DNA of 64,000 nt. Source: an uncultured Collinsella sp. (GTDB taxonomy: Bacteria; Actinomycetota; Coriobacteriia; Coriobacteriales; Coriobacteriaceae). Made by a program: the position numbers and the translations under genes. Position 1 is the stretch's first letter. The number at the start of each line of letters is the position of its first letter. Shown one piece after another: positions 41,052 through 49,416 of the stretch. The notes under the pieces are model-generated. The model was given only the letters and a program-made list of their open reading frames with translations, was not told the DNA's origin and made no database searches. The stretch is taken from the NCBI GenBank assembly GCA_958352845.1, contig CATWQC010000004.1, positions 68,080 through 132,079 on the forward strand. Reading direction: 5' to 3'.

Positions 41052-42428
41052 ATGCACATGGACCAGCGTTCCGTACGCGATATTCTTGCCGGTAAAACCT
41101 ATTTTATCCGCACATTTGGCTGCCAGATGAATCAGCACGACTCCGAGCGTGTGAGTGGCCTGCTTGATTCGTATGGCTGCCTCATGGCGCTCGATCCCGA
41201 GCATGCCGATATCGTTGTGTTCATGACGTGCTGTGTGCGCGAGGCTGCCGATACGCGCCTGTACGGTCAGTGCAATTCCTGCAAAAGCCTGCCGCCTTCG
41301 CCTTCGGGCAAGCGCGTGGTTGCCGTTGGTGGTTGCATCGCACAGCGCGATGGCGAGGGTCTGCTCACCAACGTCGATAACGTCAATGTCATCTTTGGCA
41401 CGCATTCCATCGCACATGTGGCCGAGCTCATTGCCGAGGCGTTCCTTGATGGCAAGCGTCATATCCGCACCAATGAGCATGAGGATACGGATGCTATGAG
41501 CATGCCGTGGCATCGCGAGACCCAGTATCACGCCTGGGTGCCCATCATGACGGGCTGCAATAATTTCTGCACCTATTGCATTGTGCCGTACGTGCGCGGT
41601 CGCGAAAAGAGCCGCCCCTTCGAGGAAATTGTCGACGAAGTGACCGGTTTGGTGCGCCAGGGCGTGCGTGAGATTACACTGCTGGGCCAAAACGTTAACT
41701 CATATGGTCGCGATCTGTTTGGCAAGCCGCGTTTTGCCGATCTGCTACGTGCCGTGGGCGATACGGGTGTGGAGCGCATCTTCTTCACGTCTTCGCATCC
41801 CAAGGATCTGTTGCCCGAGACCATCGACGCCATGGCCGAGACGCCTGCCGTTATGCCGCAGCTGCACTTGGCCGTCCAGTCAGGTTCGACACGGATCCTC
41901 AAAGAGATGAATCGCCGTTATACACGCGAGGACTATCTGGGCCTGGTCGATCGCATTCGCAACCACATGCCCGATATCGCGCTCTCGACCGACATTATCG
42001 TTGGCTTCCCGGGCGAGACTGAAGAAGACTTTGAGCAGACGCTCTCACTTGCCGAGACGGTCCGTTATGCTCAGGCCTATACCTTCATCTATTCCAAGCG
42101 CGCCGGTACCCCTGCCGCCGAGATTGACGATCCTACGCCGCATGAGGTTATTCTCGAGCGTTTCAACCGCCTGGTTAAGGTTATCGAGACTACGGCACAC
42201 GAGTATAACCAGGGTGAGCTTCATACTGTGGTGCCGGCGCTCATTGAGGGAACGAGTAAAAAGAACGACGCGGTCCTGCTGGGCAAGAGTCCCAAGAATC
42301 AGACCGTGCATGCGCCTATCCCCGAGGGTTACAGCATCGATCAGCTTGTTGGCAAGATCGTTGATGTTGACGTTGACGTTGCCAAGACCTGGTATTTGTC
42401 CGGCTCCGTTGTGGGCGAGCCGCGCTAA
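41052..42428 (+). CDS. miaB: tRNA i6A37 methylthiotransferase MiaB
   Basis: Radical SAM enzyme that adds methylthio to i6A37. The 458-aa product has the cluster residues in TFGCQMNQHDSE, MTCCVREAADTRLYGQ and VGGCIAQR, the radical SAM motif CNNFCTYCIVPYVRGREKSR and a TRAM domain. It acts after MiaA, whose gene overlaps the stop by one base (TAATG). The second motif reads TCCVREAA rather than the usual TCSVRxxA; the ligand Cys is kept. A second in-frame ATG lies at 41058. Confidence 0.94.
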   Translation: MHMDQRSVRDILAGKTYFIRTFGCQMNQHDSERVSGLLDSYGCLMALDPEHADIVVFMTCCVREAADTRLYGQCNSCKSLPPSPSGKRVVAVGGCIAQRDGEGLLTNVDNVNVIFGTHSIAHVAELIAEAFLDGKRHIRTNEHEDTDAMSMPWHRETQYHAWVPIMTGCNNFCTYCIVPYVRGREKSRPFEEIVDEVTGLVRQGVREITLLGQNVNSYGRDLFGKPRFADLLRAVGDTGVERIFFTSSHPKDLLPETIDAMAETPAVMPQLHLAVQSGSTRILKEMNRRYTREDYLGLVDRIRNHMPDIALSTDIIVGFPGETEEDFEQTLSLAETVRYAQAYTFIYSKRAGTPAAEIDDPTPHEVILERFNRLVKVIETTAHEYNQGELHTVVPALIEGTSKKNDAVLLGKSPKNQTVHAPIPEGYSIDQLVGKIVDVDVDVAKTWYLSGSVVGEPR

Positions 42429-43366
42429 TGGTTTCTCCCAGGGCAGGACTTTCCGCCGTTGCGATCGTCGGTCCGACGGCGGTTGGTAAGAGTGATGTTG
42501 CCGACCGTTTGGCAGCTCGTCTTTCGTCCGAAGTGCTGTCGTGCGATGCGATGCAAATCTATCGCGGCATGGACATCGGTACCGCAAAGATGGCGCCCGA
42601 TGAGTGTACGGCGCCGCTGCGTCTCGTCGACATTGTAGAGCCGGGTGTGGCGTACTCTGCGGCGCTTTATCAGGCTGACGCTCGCGCGCATGTTGAACGT
42701 CTCCTTGGTTCGGGTTGCCTGCCTGTTTTTTGCGGAGGTACGGGGCTGTATCTCAAGGCTGCCCTTGATGAGATGGACTTTCCCTCGGGTGAACTTGAGG
42801 ACGATCGCCGTGCGGGCTATCAGGAGCTTGCCGAGCGCATAGGCGAGGAAGCGCTGCACGCGCTGCTTGCCGAGCGTGACCCCGAGTCCGCTGCGGTCAT
42901 CCACCCCCATAATGTTCGTCGCGTGATTCGCGCGCTCGAAATGCACGATGATGGCGTCTCCTATGCGCAGCAAAAGTCGCAGTTTAGTGTTCCGCGCGAG
43001 CATTATCACGCTCTGTGGTTTGGTCTGACGCGTAATCGCGAGGTGCTCTACGAGCGCATTAACCTGCGTGTCGATCTGATGTTTGAGCAGGGCCTTGTCG
43101 ATGAGGTCCGCGGTCTTATGGGCCAGGGGCTGGGAGATGCCCTGACGTCGATGCAGGCAATTGGCTATAAAGAGATCATCGATGCTTTCAATGGTGTGAT
43201 GAGCATGGATGAGGCTCGCGAACTCATCAAGATGCGTTCGCGTCGTTATGCCAAGCGTCAGCTTTCGTGGTTTAAGCGCGATGACCGTATCGTGTGGTTT
43301 GATATGGATAAATTTACGATCGATGAGGTCGTTGAGGATATCCTGCATCGTATTGAGGCTGCCTAA
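42428..43366 (+). CDS. miaA: tRNA dimethylallyltransferase MiaA
   Basis: Adds the dimethylallyl group to A37 of tRNAs reading UNN codons, supplying i6A for MiaB. The 312-aa protein has the P-loop GPTAVGKS (15-22), SCDAMQIYRGMDIGTAK, the GGTGLYLKA motif and RRYAKRQLSWFKRD, all diagnostic. It overlaps miaB and hflX by one base on each side, so the three genes form a tightly coupled unit. Confidence 0.95.
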   Translation: MVSPRAGLSAVAIVGPTAVGKSDVADRLAARLSSEVLSCDAMQIYRGMDIGTAKMAPDECTAPLRLVDIVEPGVAYSAALYQADARAHVERLLGSGCLPVFCGGTGLYLKAALDEMDFPSGELEDDRRAGYQELAERIGEEALHALLAERDPESAAVIHPHNVRRVIRALEMHDDGVSYAQQKSQFSVPREHYHALWFGLTRNREVLYERINLRVDLMFEQGLVDEVRGLMGQGLGDALTSMQAIGYKEIIDAFNGVMSMDEARELIKMRSRRYAKRQLSWFKRDDRIVWFDMDKFTIDEVVEDILHRIEAA

Positions 43367-44655
43367 TGGCCCGTTTTTCTCTTGTTCCCACGGCACCCGA
43401 GCCCGAGCGTGCCATTTTGGTTGGTGTTGAATGGCGCGACAATGCATGGCCGATCGATCGCTCGCTTGATGAGCTGGAGCGTCTTGCCCACACGGCTGGT
43501 GTCCAGTGCATGGCACGCTTATCGCAGCGTTTGGTAAAGCCGTATCCTAAATCGTTTATCGGTTCCGGTAAGGTTGAAGAGCTGTGCGGCCTGGTACATC
43601 GCATGGATGCCGATGTCGTTATTTTTGACGACGACCTGACGCCCTCGCAGCAATCCTATTTGGAGAAAGCCGTGGGCGAGCCGGTAAAGATTATCGATCG
43701 TACTGCACTGATCTTGGATATCTTTGGCCTTCATGCTCAGACGCGTGAGGGACGCCTACAGGTACAGCTGGCACAGCTTCAATATCTGTTGCCTCGTCTG
43801 CGTGGCATGTGGAGTCATCTCGCCAAGGAACAGACGCGCGGCGGCATCGGCTCACGCTTTGGTCAGGGCGAAAGTCAGCTCGAGGTCGACCGTCGCCTCA
43901 TTCGTAATAAGATCGCTGCGCTTCGTCGTGAGCTCAAGCAGGTTGAACAGCGTCGTGATGTTCAATCCAAGAGCCGCATTGAGTCACCGGCGTTTCGCGT
44001 CGCGTTAGCCGGTTATACCAATGCCGGTAAATCGACGTTGCTCAATCGTCTGACCGGCTCTACGGTACTTTCTCAGGACAAGCTGTTTGCTACGCTCGAC
44101 CCGACGACGCGTTCGTATCGCCTGCCCGGCGGTCGCGGCATGACGATTACTGATACCGTCGGCTTTATTCAAAAGCTGCCGCATGGTCTGGTCGATGCCT
44201 TTAAATCGACGCTGTCCGAGGTTTTGGGTGCCGATCTAATTCTCAAAGTCGTAGATGCGTCTGACGAGGACTATGAGCGGCAGCTGGAGGCTGTCGACCG
44301 CGTGCTTGATGAGATCGGCGCCGGAGAGCGCCTAACGCTGACCGTATTCAATAAAATCGATCTTCTCGATAGCGTTGATCGATTAAGTTTCCGTCGTCGC
44401 TATTCCGAGGCTGTGCTGTTCTCGGCCCAAACGGGCGAGGGACTTGACGAGCTCGTCGATCGCATTGCTCGCGAGGCAGCTGCCACCGATGTGCTGCTTT
44501 CAGCTGACATTCCATATCGTGAAGGTGCGCTCATCACGCTCGTGCATGAGCAGGGGACCCTTTTGCACGAGGAATATCTTGAGGATGGCGTTCGTATTGT
44601 GGCGAAACTGCCGGCTCGTATTGCACCTCGGCTTGAGCGTTATCGCACCGAGTAG
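43366..44655 (+). CDS. hflX: Ribosome-associated GTPase HflX
   Basis: Splits or rescues stalled ribosomes, particularly under stress. The 429-aa product has the N-terminal HflX domain (LVKPYPKSFIGSGKVEEL, VIFDDDLTPSQ), a coiled region with SRFGQGESQLEVDRRLIRNK, and a G domain with GYTNAGKST (about 216-224), DTVGFIQKLPH and NKIDL. The miaA-hflX neighbourhood is widespread. Its 3' end overlaps the convergent membrane-protein gene by 16 nt. Confidence 0.94.
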   Translation: MARFSLVPTAPEPERAILVGVEWRDNAWPIDRSLDELERLAHTAGVQCMARLSQRLVKPYPKSFIGSGKVEELCGLVHRMDADVVIFDDDLTPSQQSYLEKAVGEPVKIIDRTALILDIFGLHAQTREGRLQVQLAQLQYLLPRLRGMWSHLAKEQTRGGIGSRFGQGESQLEVDRRLIRNKIAALRRELKQVEQRRDVQSKSRIESPAFRVALAGYTNAGKSTLLNRLTGSTVLSQDKLFATLDPTTRSYRLPGGRGMTITDTVGFIQKLPHGLVDAFKSTLSEVLGADLILKVVDASDEDYERQLEAVDRVLDEIGAGERLTLTVFNKIDLLDSVDRLSFRRRYSEAVLFSAQTGEGLDELVDRIAREAAATDVLLSADIPYREGALITLVHEQGTLLHEEYLEDGVRIVAKLPARIAPRLERYRTE

Positions 44656-45344
44656 GCGAGCTCCAAAATGCCCAGAATGATGGGCTGATGCAGTAGATAA
44701 AAGGGGAGTGCGTGACGTCCAAGGCTGGCGAGCGCCGGGATGGGATTCGCGTAGGCCCAGCTAGGGACGGTCTTATCGATTCCCTTCGCTATGTGTGCGG
44801 CGAAGTATCCTGCAAGATACATAAAGATAAACGGGATGATGGGGTAGTAATCACCTGAGATAAATCCAGGGCTCGGAAATCCTAGCCACGCCAGGTATGG
44901 GACAGGGTAGGTCGTTTTGGGGATGCTCCAGGTGAGGGCGAACAACACAAGGCATAGGGACACGCCCCATCTCGCCGAAATCTTCTTAAGGACGGGATTG
45001 GTCAACGCTACGATGCCGGTACATGCGGCCATACAGTAGATGATGCCAAAATTAACCGAATCGTCGACTGAGACAAGTGTTGTTGCCAACCAGACGACGA
45101 GTGCTGCTAAGGCGTATTTGGCGGCACGTTTGATATTGTTGCGCGAAAGAGTGCACATCCAACCCGCGATAAACAAGAATACCCAGCTGATGCTGGCGCG
45201 CCAGATGTCTTGAAAGACGGTCTGGGTAAACCAGGGCATATCCCAACCGTACAGGTAGGCGAGATCGTAGCAAGCGTGAAAACCTGCCATTGAAATCATC
45301 GTAAACCCGCGGACGGTATCAAAGATAGTGATGCGTTTTTGCAT
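44640..45344 (-). CDS. Multi-pass membrane protein, DUF1624 / HGSNAT-like
   Basis: 234-aa protein with about seven hydrophobic helices. The opening ITIFDTVRGFTMISMAGFHACYDLAYLYG resembles the DUF1624/heparan-glucosaminide acetyltransferase-like family (R-G-x-x-x-x-x-M...H..YD). SLGRHALPFYLLHQPIILGIL at the end is the family's usual closing helix. Its ATG overlaps the lexA stop (TAATG), so it is transcribed with lexA and might be damage-controlled. Acyltransferase activity is suggested by family only. Confidence 0.75.
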   Translation of the reverse strand: MQKRITIFDTVRGFTMISMAGFHACYDLAYLYGWDMPWFTQTVFQDIWRASISWVFLFIAGWMCTLSRNNIKRAAKYALAALVVWLATTLVSVDDSVNFGIIYCMAACTGIVALTNPVLKKISARWGVSLCLVLFALTWSIPKTTYPVPYLAWLGFPSPGFISGDYYPIIPFIFMYLAGYFAAHIAKGIDKTVPSWAYANPIPALASLGRHALPFYLLHQPIILGILELAYSVR

Positions 45345-45988
45345 TACGAGAACCGGCGCATCAAGCCGACGACTTTGCCCAAGATAACGGGATTCGTTGC
45401 ATAGATAGGCTCCATGGTGTCATTCTCGGGCTGCAGGCGTACGCGTCCCTGCTCCTTGTAGAACGTCTTGACGGTCGCTGAACCATCAATCATGGCCACG
45501 ACAATTTCGCCGTTCATGGCACTCTTTTGTTCACGGACGATGATGTAATCGCCATTGAAGATGCCGACATTGATCATTGAGCTCCCATGCACCTCAAGGA
45601 TAAAGGAACCCTGATCAGTGGCGATTTCGGTCGGGATAGTAAAAGTGTCTTCGATATTCTGCTCGGCCAGAATGGGAATCCCAGCCGCGACGCGACCAAC
45701 GAGCGGTAGCGAGACCGTTCCGCGAGGTGCGGTGGGCTCGTCAGATTTAGAAATTGAGACAGAGGAACCGTCCTCGTTAAAGAGTTCCAGGGCGCGCGGT
45801 TTGGTGGCATCGCGCTTGAGTAGCCCGCGCGCCTCCAGAGCAGATAGATGGGCGTGCACGGTGCTGGGGGAGGAAAGGCCCACGGCAGAAGCCATCTCGC
45901 GCACGCTGGGCGGATAACCCTTCTCCTGCTGATATTCCTTGATGAAGTCGTAAATTTGCTGCTGACGCTTGGTAATTTTGCGAGCCAT
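45344..45988 (-). CDS. lexA: SOS repressor LexA
   Basis: Represses DNA-damage genes and cleaves itself when RecA is active. I take the ATG at 45988 behind GAGAGG (214 aa); an upstream in-frame TTG overlaps a LexA box. Winged HTH in 1-65 (SVREMASAVGLSSPSTVHAHLSAL is the recognition region), cleavage site in RVAAGIPI, catalytic Ser in HGSSM and Lys in ATVKTF. All catalytic elements are intact. Divergent from a LysM gene, with LexA boxes between. Confidence 0.96.
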   Translation of the reverse strand: MARKITKRQQQIYDFIKEYQQEKGYPPSVREMASAVGLSSPSTVHAHLSALEARGLLKRDATKPRALELFNEDGSSVSISKSDEPTAPRGTVSLPLVGRVAAGIPILAEQNIEDTFTIPTEIATDQGSFILEVHGSSMINVGIFNGDYIIVREQKSAMNGEIVVAMIDGSATVKTFYKEQGRVRLQPENDTMEPIYATNPVILGKVVGLMRRFS

Positions 45989-46011
45989 CAGGGCATCCTC
46001 TCTACCCGTGT

Positions 46012-46080
46012 CAAACAAATGTTCGAATTTTGCTTGACAGGAACAACTGTTCGAAGATAATAATAACCGAACATTCGTTC
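46012..46080. promoter_or_regulatory. LexA boxes and promoter of the lexA / LysM divergent region
   Basis: Two exact GAAC-N4-GTTC boxes: GAACAACTGTTC (46041-46052) and GAACATTCGTTC (46069-46080). A third, CGAACATTTGTTTG on the - strand (46012-46025), has one half-site change and overlaps the upstream edge of lexA. On the + strand TTGACA (46034-46039) and GATAAT (46056-46061) flank the first box, giving a LexA-blocked promoter for the LysM gene. Confidence 0.85.
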
Positions 46081-46148
46081 TCGCGCCAGATATTTTTGTC
46101 CGCGCGGCTTGATAAAACTGTTCTCAGCAAAACACGCGAGAGGAGAAC

Positions 46149-46601
46149 ATGATGAACGCAACGAATATGGTCCAGGGAAACCTCGCCCTTAAGCTCGTGA
46201 CGCCTGCTGAACCCACTTTTACGGTTGTTCAGGGTGGCCGCTCCGGCTTTCAGCCTTTGACCGTAAAGCCTGCTCGCAATCAGCAGGCTGCAGTTGTGCC
46301 GGCCCGCGTTGCCCTGAAGGTTCCGACGATTGTCGCCGTTGCCGTTGCGCTTACGCTCTTCTTTGTCCTCGCTACGTCGGTCTTTAGCGCTCGTCACGCC
46401 GCGTATGCCGAGTCCGTTTCCAACGTTACCTACGAGACCATTCGCGTTCAGCCTGGTGATTCTCTTTGGTCGCTTGCCGAGGAATATCCAATCGAAGGCC
46501 TTTCCACGCAAGAGACTTCCGACATGATCCGTAACGTCAATCATCTGGAGCATGGTTCGCTCGCCGCCGGTGCGCATCTTAAGGTTCCTGCTCGTTCGTA
46601 A
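46149..46601 (+). CDS. YneA-like LysM membrane protein, probable SOS division inhibitor
   Basis: 149- to 150-aa protein with a 58-residue N-terminal segment, one membrane helix (about 59-80) and an extracellular LysM domain (about 96-149, TIRVQPGDSLWSLAEEY). The same architecture and divergent position next to lexA define YneA of Bacillus, which delays septation during SOS. LexA boxes in its promoter support that role here; the sequence itself is only weakly diagnostic. GAGAGGAG precedes two adjacent ATGs. Confidence 0.8.
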   Translation: MMNATNMVQGNLALKLVTPAEPTFTVVQGGRSGFQPLTVKPARNQQAAVVPARVALKVPTIVAVAVALTLFFVLATSVFSARHAAYAESVSNVTYETIRVQPGDSLWSLAEEYPIEGLSTQETSDMIRNVNHLEHGSLAAGAHLKVPARS

Positions 46602-46617
46602 TCATTATCGCGCTGCA

Positions 46618-46655
46618 CATGGTACCCTTGTTATCGTTTAAGAGGAGGTACCATG
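46618..46655 (+). promoter_or_regulatory. Hairpin that encloses the nrdR start codon
   Basis: CATGGTACC (46618-46626) is the exact complement of GGTACCATG (46647-46655), the latter ending with the nrdR ATG. The ribosome-binding site AGAGGAGG lies at the loop edge. Folding would mask the start codon. Two further pairs beyond one mismatch extend the stem. Confidence 0.55.
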
Positions 46656-47096
46656 CGCTGTCCCAAATGCGGCAAGGCACATACCCGCGTCGTTGATTCC
46701 CGTATGCAGGAGTCAAATAACACCATTAAGCGCCGTCGCGAATGTTGCTCGTGTAACTACCGCTTTACAACGTTCGAGCGATGCGAAGACCCAATTGAGG
46801 TCATTAAGTCGGACGGAACCAAGCAGCGGTTCGATCGCAATAAGCTGCTCGTCGGCTTGATGCGCGCCACCATCAAGCGTGATATCGACACTAAGAAGCT
46901 CAATGAGATTATCGACGATATCGAGGTCGAGCTGCGTTCTCGTACGCTGACGGCCGTCACGTCCCATGAGTTGGGTGACATGGTGCTCAAGCGCTTGGCC
47001 AAGATCGACAAGGTGGCGTACATCCGCTTTGCCTCGGTCTACCGCGATTTCAAAGACGTCGATGAGTTTCTGCAAGAGCTTGACAAGCTAAGGTGA
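46653..47096 (+). CDS. nrdR: Ribonucleotide reductase repressor NrdR
   Basis: Zinc-ribbon/ATP-cone regulator that senses dATP and represses nrd operons. The 147-aa product has CPKC (3-6) and CSC (32-34) of the ribbon, then an ATP cone (about 47-137, VIKSDGTKQRFDRNKLLVGLMRA). Length and both domains are standard. It precedes dut by 4 nt, joining two genes of dNTP control. Confidence 0.95.
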   Translation: MRCPKCGKAHTRVVDSRMQESNNTIKRRRECCSCNYRFTTFERCEDPIEVIKSDGTKQRFDRNKLLVGLMRATIKRDIDTKKLNEIIDDIEVELRSRTLTAVTSHELGDMVLKRLAKIDKVAYIRFASVYRDFKDVDEFLQELDKLR

Positions 47097-47100
47097 TTCC

Positions 47101-47544
47101 ATGTCCAACATTACCGTCAACATAAAGCGTCTCGACCCCACCGTCGAGCTTCCCAAATACGCCCATCCCACCGATGCCGGTTTGGATCTGCGCTCCAACG
47201 AGGACTGCGTCCTGAGGCCCTTCGAACGTCGTCTGGTCTCTACTGGGCTGGCCATCGCCCTGCCCGACGGTTACGCCGGCTTCGTCCAGCCCCGCAGCGG
47301 CTTGGCCATCAAGCAGGGCCTGTCTATAGTCAATACGCCGGGCCTCATCGACGCCCACTACCGAGGAGAACTCAAGGTTATCCTCATCAACCTGGATCCC
47401 TCCAACAACATCAAAATCAACAAAGGCGACCGCATAGCCCAACTCGTCATCCAAGAAGTCCCCACGGTCAACCTCATGGAAGTAGAAGAACTAGACAAAA
47501 CCGACCGAGGCAACGGAGGCTTCGGCTCCAGCGGCGTCGCCTAG
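47101..47544 (+). CDS. dut: dUTP pyrophosphatase
   Basis: Hydrolyses dUTP to dUMP, keeping uracil out of DNA. The 147-aa homotrimer-type protein has all five motifs: TDAGLDLRS, QPRSGLAIK, GLIDAHYRGELKV, GDRIAQLVIQ and RGNGGFGSSG. The last third of the gene uses more A-ending codons than its neighbours, but the protein is intact. Directly downstream begins the palindromic repeat cluster. Confidence 0.96.
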   Translation: MSNITVNIKRLDPTVELPKYAHPTDAGLDLRSNEDCVLRPFERRLVSTGLAIALPDGYAGFVQPRSGLAIKQGLSIVNTPGLIDAHYRGELKVILINLDPSNNIKINKGDRIAQLVIQEVPTVNLMEVEELDKTDRGNGGFGSSGVA

Positions 47545-47575
47545 GGCGCTCGTATCCCTCCCGCCCGGGGCTTAC

Positions 47576-47610
47576 CTATATCATTCCATGCTCAAACATT
47601 CTCGCTTCGC
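47576..47610 (+). repeat. Palindromic element, family 2, truncated copy A
   Basis: Matches the first half of the family 2 unit: TATATCATTCCATGCTC followed by AAACATTCTCGCTTCGC. The second half of the core is missing and GGGACG follows, as if a deletion joined the core to the right-arm junction. No matching arm is found. Confidence 0.7.
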
Positions 47611-47628
47611 AGGGACGCACGGATCCCG

Positions 47629-47726
47629 CTTTCGCCTGAGCCCCATACATATCATCCCGTGCTCAAACATTCTCGCTTCGCTGTGAAACTGCGCGCGGGA
47701 CGATATGTATGGGGCTCAGGCGAAAG
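47629..47726 (+). repeat. Palindromic element, family 2, copy B
   Basis: Arms 47629-47659 and 47696-47726 are complementary over 31 nt with one mismatch (A47654 against C47701). The 36-nt core 47660-47695 begins TGCTCAAACATTCTCGCT and ends GAAACTGCGCG. The outer arm starts CTTTCGCCTGAG. No coding capacity. Confidence 0.88.
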
Positions 47727-47757
47727 GGCTACATGCTTGACATAAAACAATCTTTCT

Positions 47758-47806
47758 AGTTAGCCGATGCGATAAAGGGATGCCTCCTTTGTCGCATCGG
47801 CTAACT
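47758..47806 (+). other. Long hairpin between copies B and C
   Basis: AGTTAGCCGATGCGA (47758-47772) pairs exactly with TCGCATCGGCTAACT (47792-47806); AAAGG/CCTTT can pair inside. It is followed by CTATTTATATTTTC, so it might terminate transcription on the + strand. Its sequence is unrelated to the family 2 core. Confidence 0.6.
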
Positions 47807-47883
47807 CTATTTATATTTTCCTGTTTTACCTTTGCAGGTTCTAATGGAGGGGATACCGAAGTAGCTGCTATTAAGTAAACGTA

Positions 47884-47987
47884 GCCGCTCAGCGGGAGCC
47901 GCCCATATATCGTTCCACGCGCAGTTTCGCAGCGCAGCGAGAATGTTTGAGCATGGAATGATATATGGGCGGCTCCCGCTGAGCGGC
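47884..47987 (-). repeat. Palindromic element, family 2, copy C (opposite orientation)
   Basis: Arms 47884-47916 and 47955-47987 are complementary over 33 nt with one G/T position (47912/47959). Read on the - strand the core begins ATGCTCAAACATTCTCGCT and ends GAAACTGCGCGT, as in copy B. The inner arm ATATC[A/G]T is shared with B; outer sequence (CCGCTCAGCGGGAGCC) is not. In both copies the single imperfect position is the same: ATATCAT on the side before TGCTCAAAC, ATATCGT on the other. Confidence 0.88.
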
Positions 47988-47997
47988 GGACTTTCGT

Positions 47998-49299
47998 CTA
48001 CCTGATATGAGCAGGTTTTCCACCCCAGTAGAAGCGGCAGAAGGCTCGTTTGCGCTTTTGGGGTTTGCCTACTAGCTCCATGGTTGCGATGGCGATGTCC
48101 TCCGCTGCGTGGGGGCGGCGTAGTACTTCGCCGTTGATGAGTAGCGCTTTGAGCGACTCAGGGTGGTCGTGCAGGTGACGAAGCGTCACGATGAGTTCTC
48201 GTGCGGTGGTGACATGCATGCTGGCGCCCATGCCGGTGAGCATCGTGGTGTTTGCCTTTTCCTGGCCATAGGACTTGCCCAGCAGGATCATCGGCAGATG
48301 TGCGCATAGGCACTCGGTGACGGTGAGCCCGCCCGACTTGAGGATTGCCAGGTCGCAGCCGTGCATGAGGGCCGCCATGTCATCCACGTAGTCCAGAACT
48401 GTGACGTTTTCGAGCTTCATGGCGACGAAGAGCGTCTTCAGCCGGGTGGCATACTCCACGTCTTTACCGGGCAAAAAGACAAAGTGCATGTCCTCAAAGC
48501 TGCGTAAGAAGGGGAGCGTGTGGTCCATCGCGGCGCGGAAACGCACGTATGGTTGGGGCAAACTGGCGCCGGCCATCACCAATACGACGGTTTTGTCTAT
48601 GGGGAGATTGAACTTGCTAAGCTCATCTTCGCGTTTGTAATCTGAATCGAAACCGGCTCGGATGGGGATGCCCGTTATGCGGATCTTTGACTCGGGAACC
48701 TTGCGCGGGCGCAGCGTTTCGGCCATAAACTCGTTGGCCACGCAGAACAGGTCGGTGTCCTTGTGGGGCCAAAAGCCTTCGACTTCATAGTCTGTTGGTA
48801 CGCAGATGACCGGATAATCGATACCCGTAATTACGCGGGCGCCCACGGCAACATTGGCTGCTGTGATGTGCGTTGCGACCACGGCTATAGGCCTGCGGCG
48901 ACGAATATATTCGTTGAAGGCGGGGAACATAATTCGCGACCATGCCGTGCCGCCACCCCAGAGAAGATGTCCCGTAAGCGTATATCGCCAGGTCAGGTCG
49001 TAAATGGGGCGTGTGGCTCCCGTAAAAGAAGCTGCGGTCTTATTGCCGTCGAATTTAATACGTCCAAAATCAAGGATATCGAGCACTTCAATTTCAATAT
49101 CCTCAGGGATTCCCTTGGTGCCGCGGATAAGGTCAAATGCTTGTGCAATCGCGTTGGCGGCGGCTTTGTGGCCCGATCCAACCGATGCGTGCACAATGGT
49201 TACCAGGGGTTTTTGTGTAGGTGAAACGTTCATTTGCTCCGGTTGGGGAGTGGCTTGCATGGGCAGGGGAGCGCTATTGCTCGTCTGCGTTTGATCCAT
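47998..49299 (-). CDS. MGDG-synthase / UgtP-like glycosyltransferase
   Basis: Probable GT28-type glycosyltransferase that glycosylates diacylglycerol. I take the ATG at 49299 behind GGGGAG (433 aa); a longer open frame runs back through trxB and is discarded. The N-terminal lipid-side domain has VTIVHASVGSGHKAAANAIA and GPTRPIYDL-like GATRPIYDLTWRYTL; the nucleotide-sugar domain has VMAGASLP, ILKSGGLTVTECLC and PMILLGKSYGQE. Sugar and acceptor cannot be read. Divergent from trxB. About 30 N-terminal residues are Gln/Pro-rich and probably disordered. Confidence 0.87.
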   Translation of the reverse strand: MDQTQTSNSAPLPMQATPQPEQMNVSPTQKPLVTIVHASVGSGHKAAANAIAQAFDLIRGTKGIPEDIEIEVLDILDFGRIKFDGNKTAASFTGATRPIYDLTWRYTLTGHLLWGGGTAWSRIMFPAFNEYIRRRRPIAVVATHITAANVAVGARVITGIDYPVICVPTDYEVEGFWPHKDTDLFCVANEFMAETLRPRKVPESKIRITGIPIRAGFDSDYKREDELSKFNLPIDKTVVLVMAGASLPQPYVRFRAAMDHTLPFLRSFEDMHFVFLPGKDVEYATRLKTLFVAMKLENVTVLDYVDDMAALMHGCDLAILKSGGLTVTECLCAHLPMILLGKSYGQEKANTTMLTGMGASMHVTTARELIVTLRHLHDHPESLKALLINGEVLRRPHAAEDIAIATMELVGKPQKRKRAFCRFYWGGKPAHIR

Positions 49300-49416
49300 C
49301 GATAACTCCCCTTCAGCTTTGTTACGCGATTTATCATTGTAGTGCATGAGTGTCATGTTCACGTAAATTTGGGTATGAGCGCAAAGAACGGCAACGTTTC
49401 GACGAGAGGATATTCC

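Noticed and set aside
47545..47997. Insertion sequence after dut
   Set aside because: No transposase frame of any size and no target-site duplication are visible; only the palindromic repeats are present.
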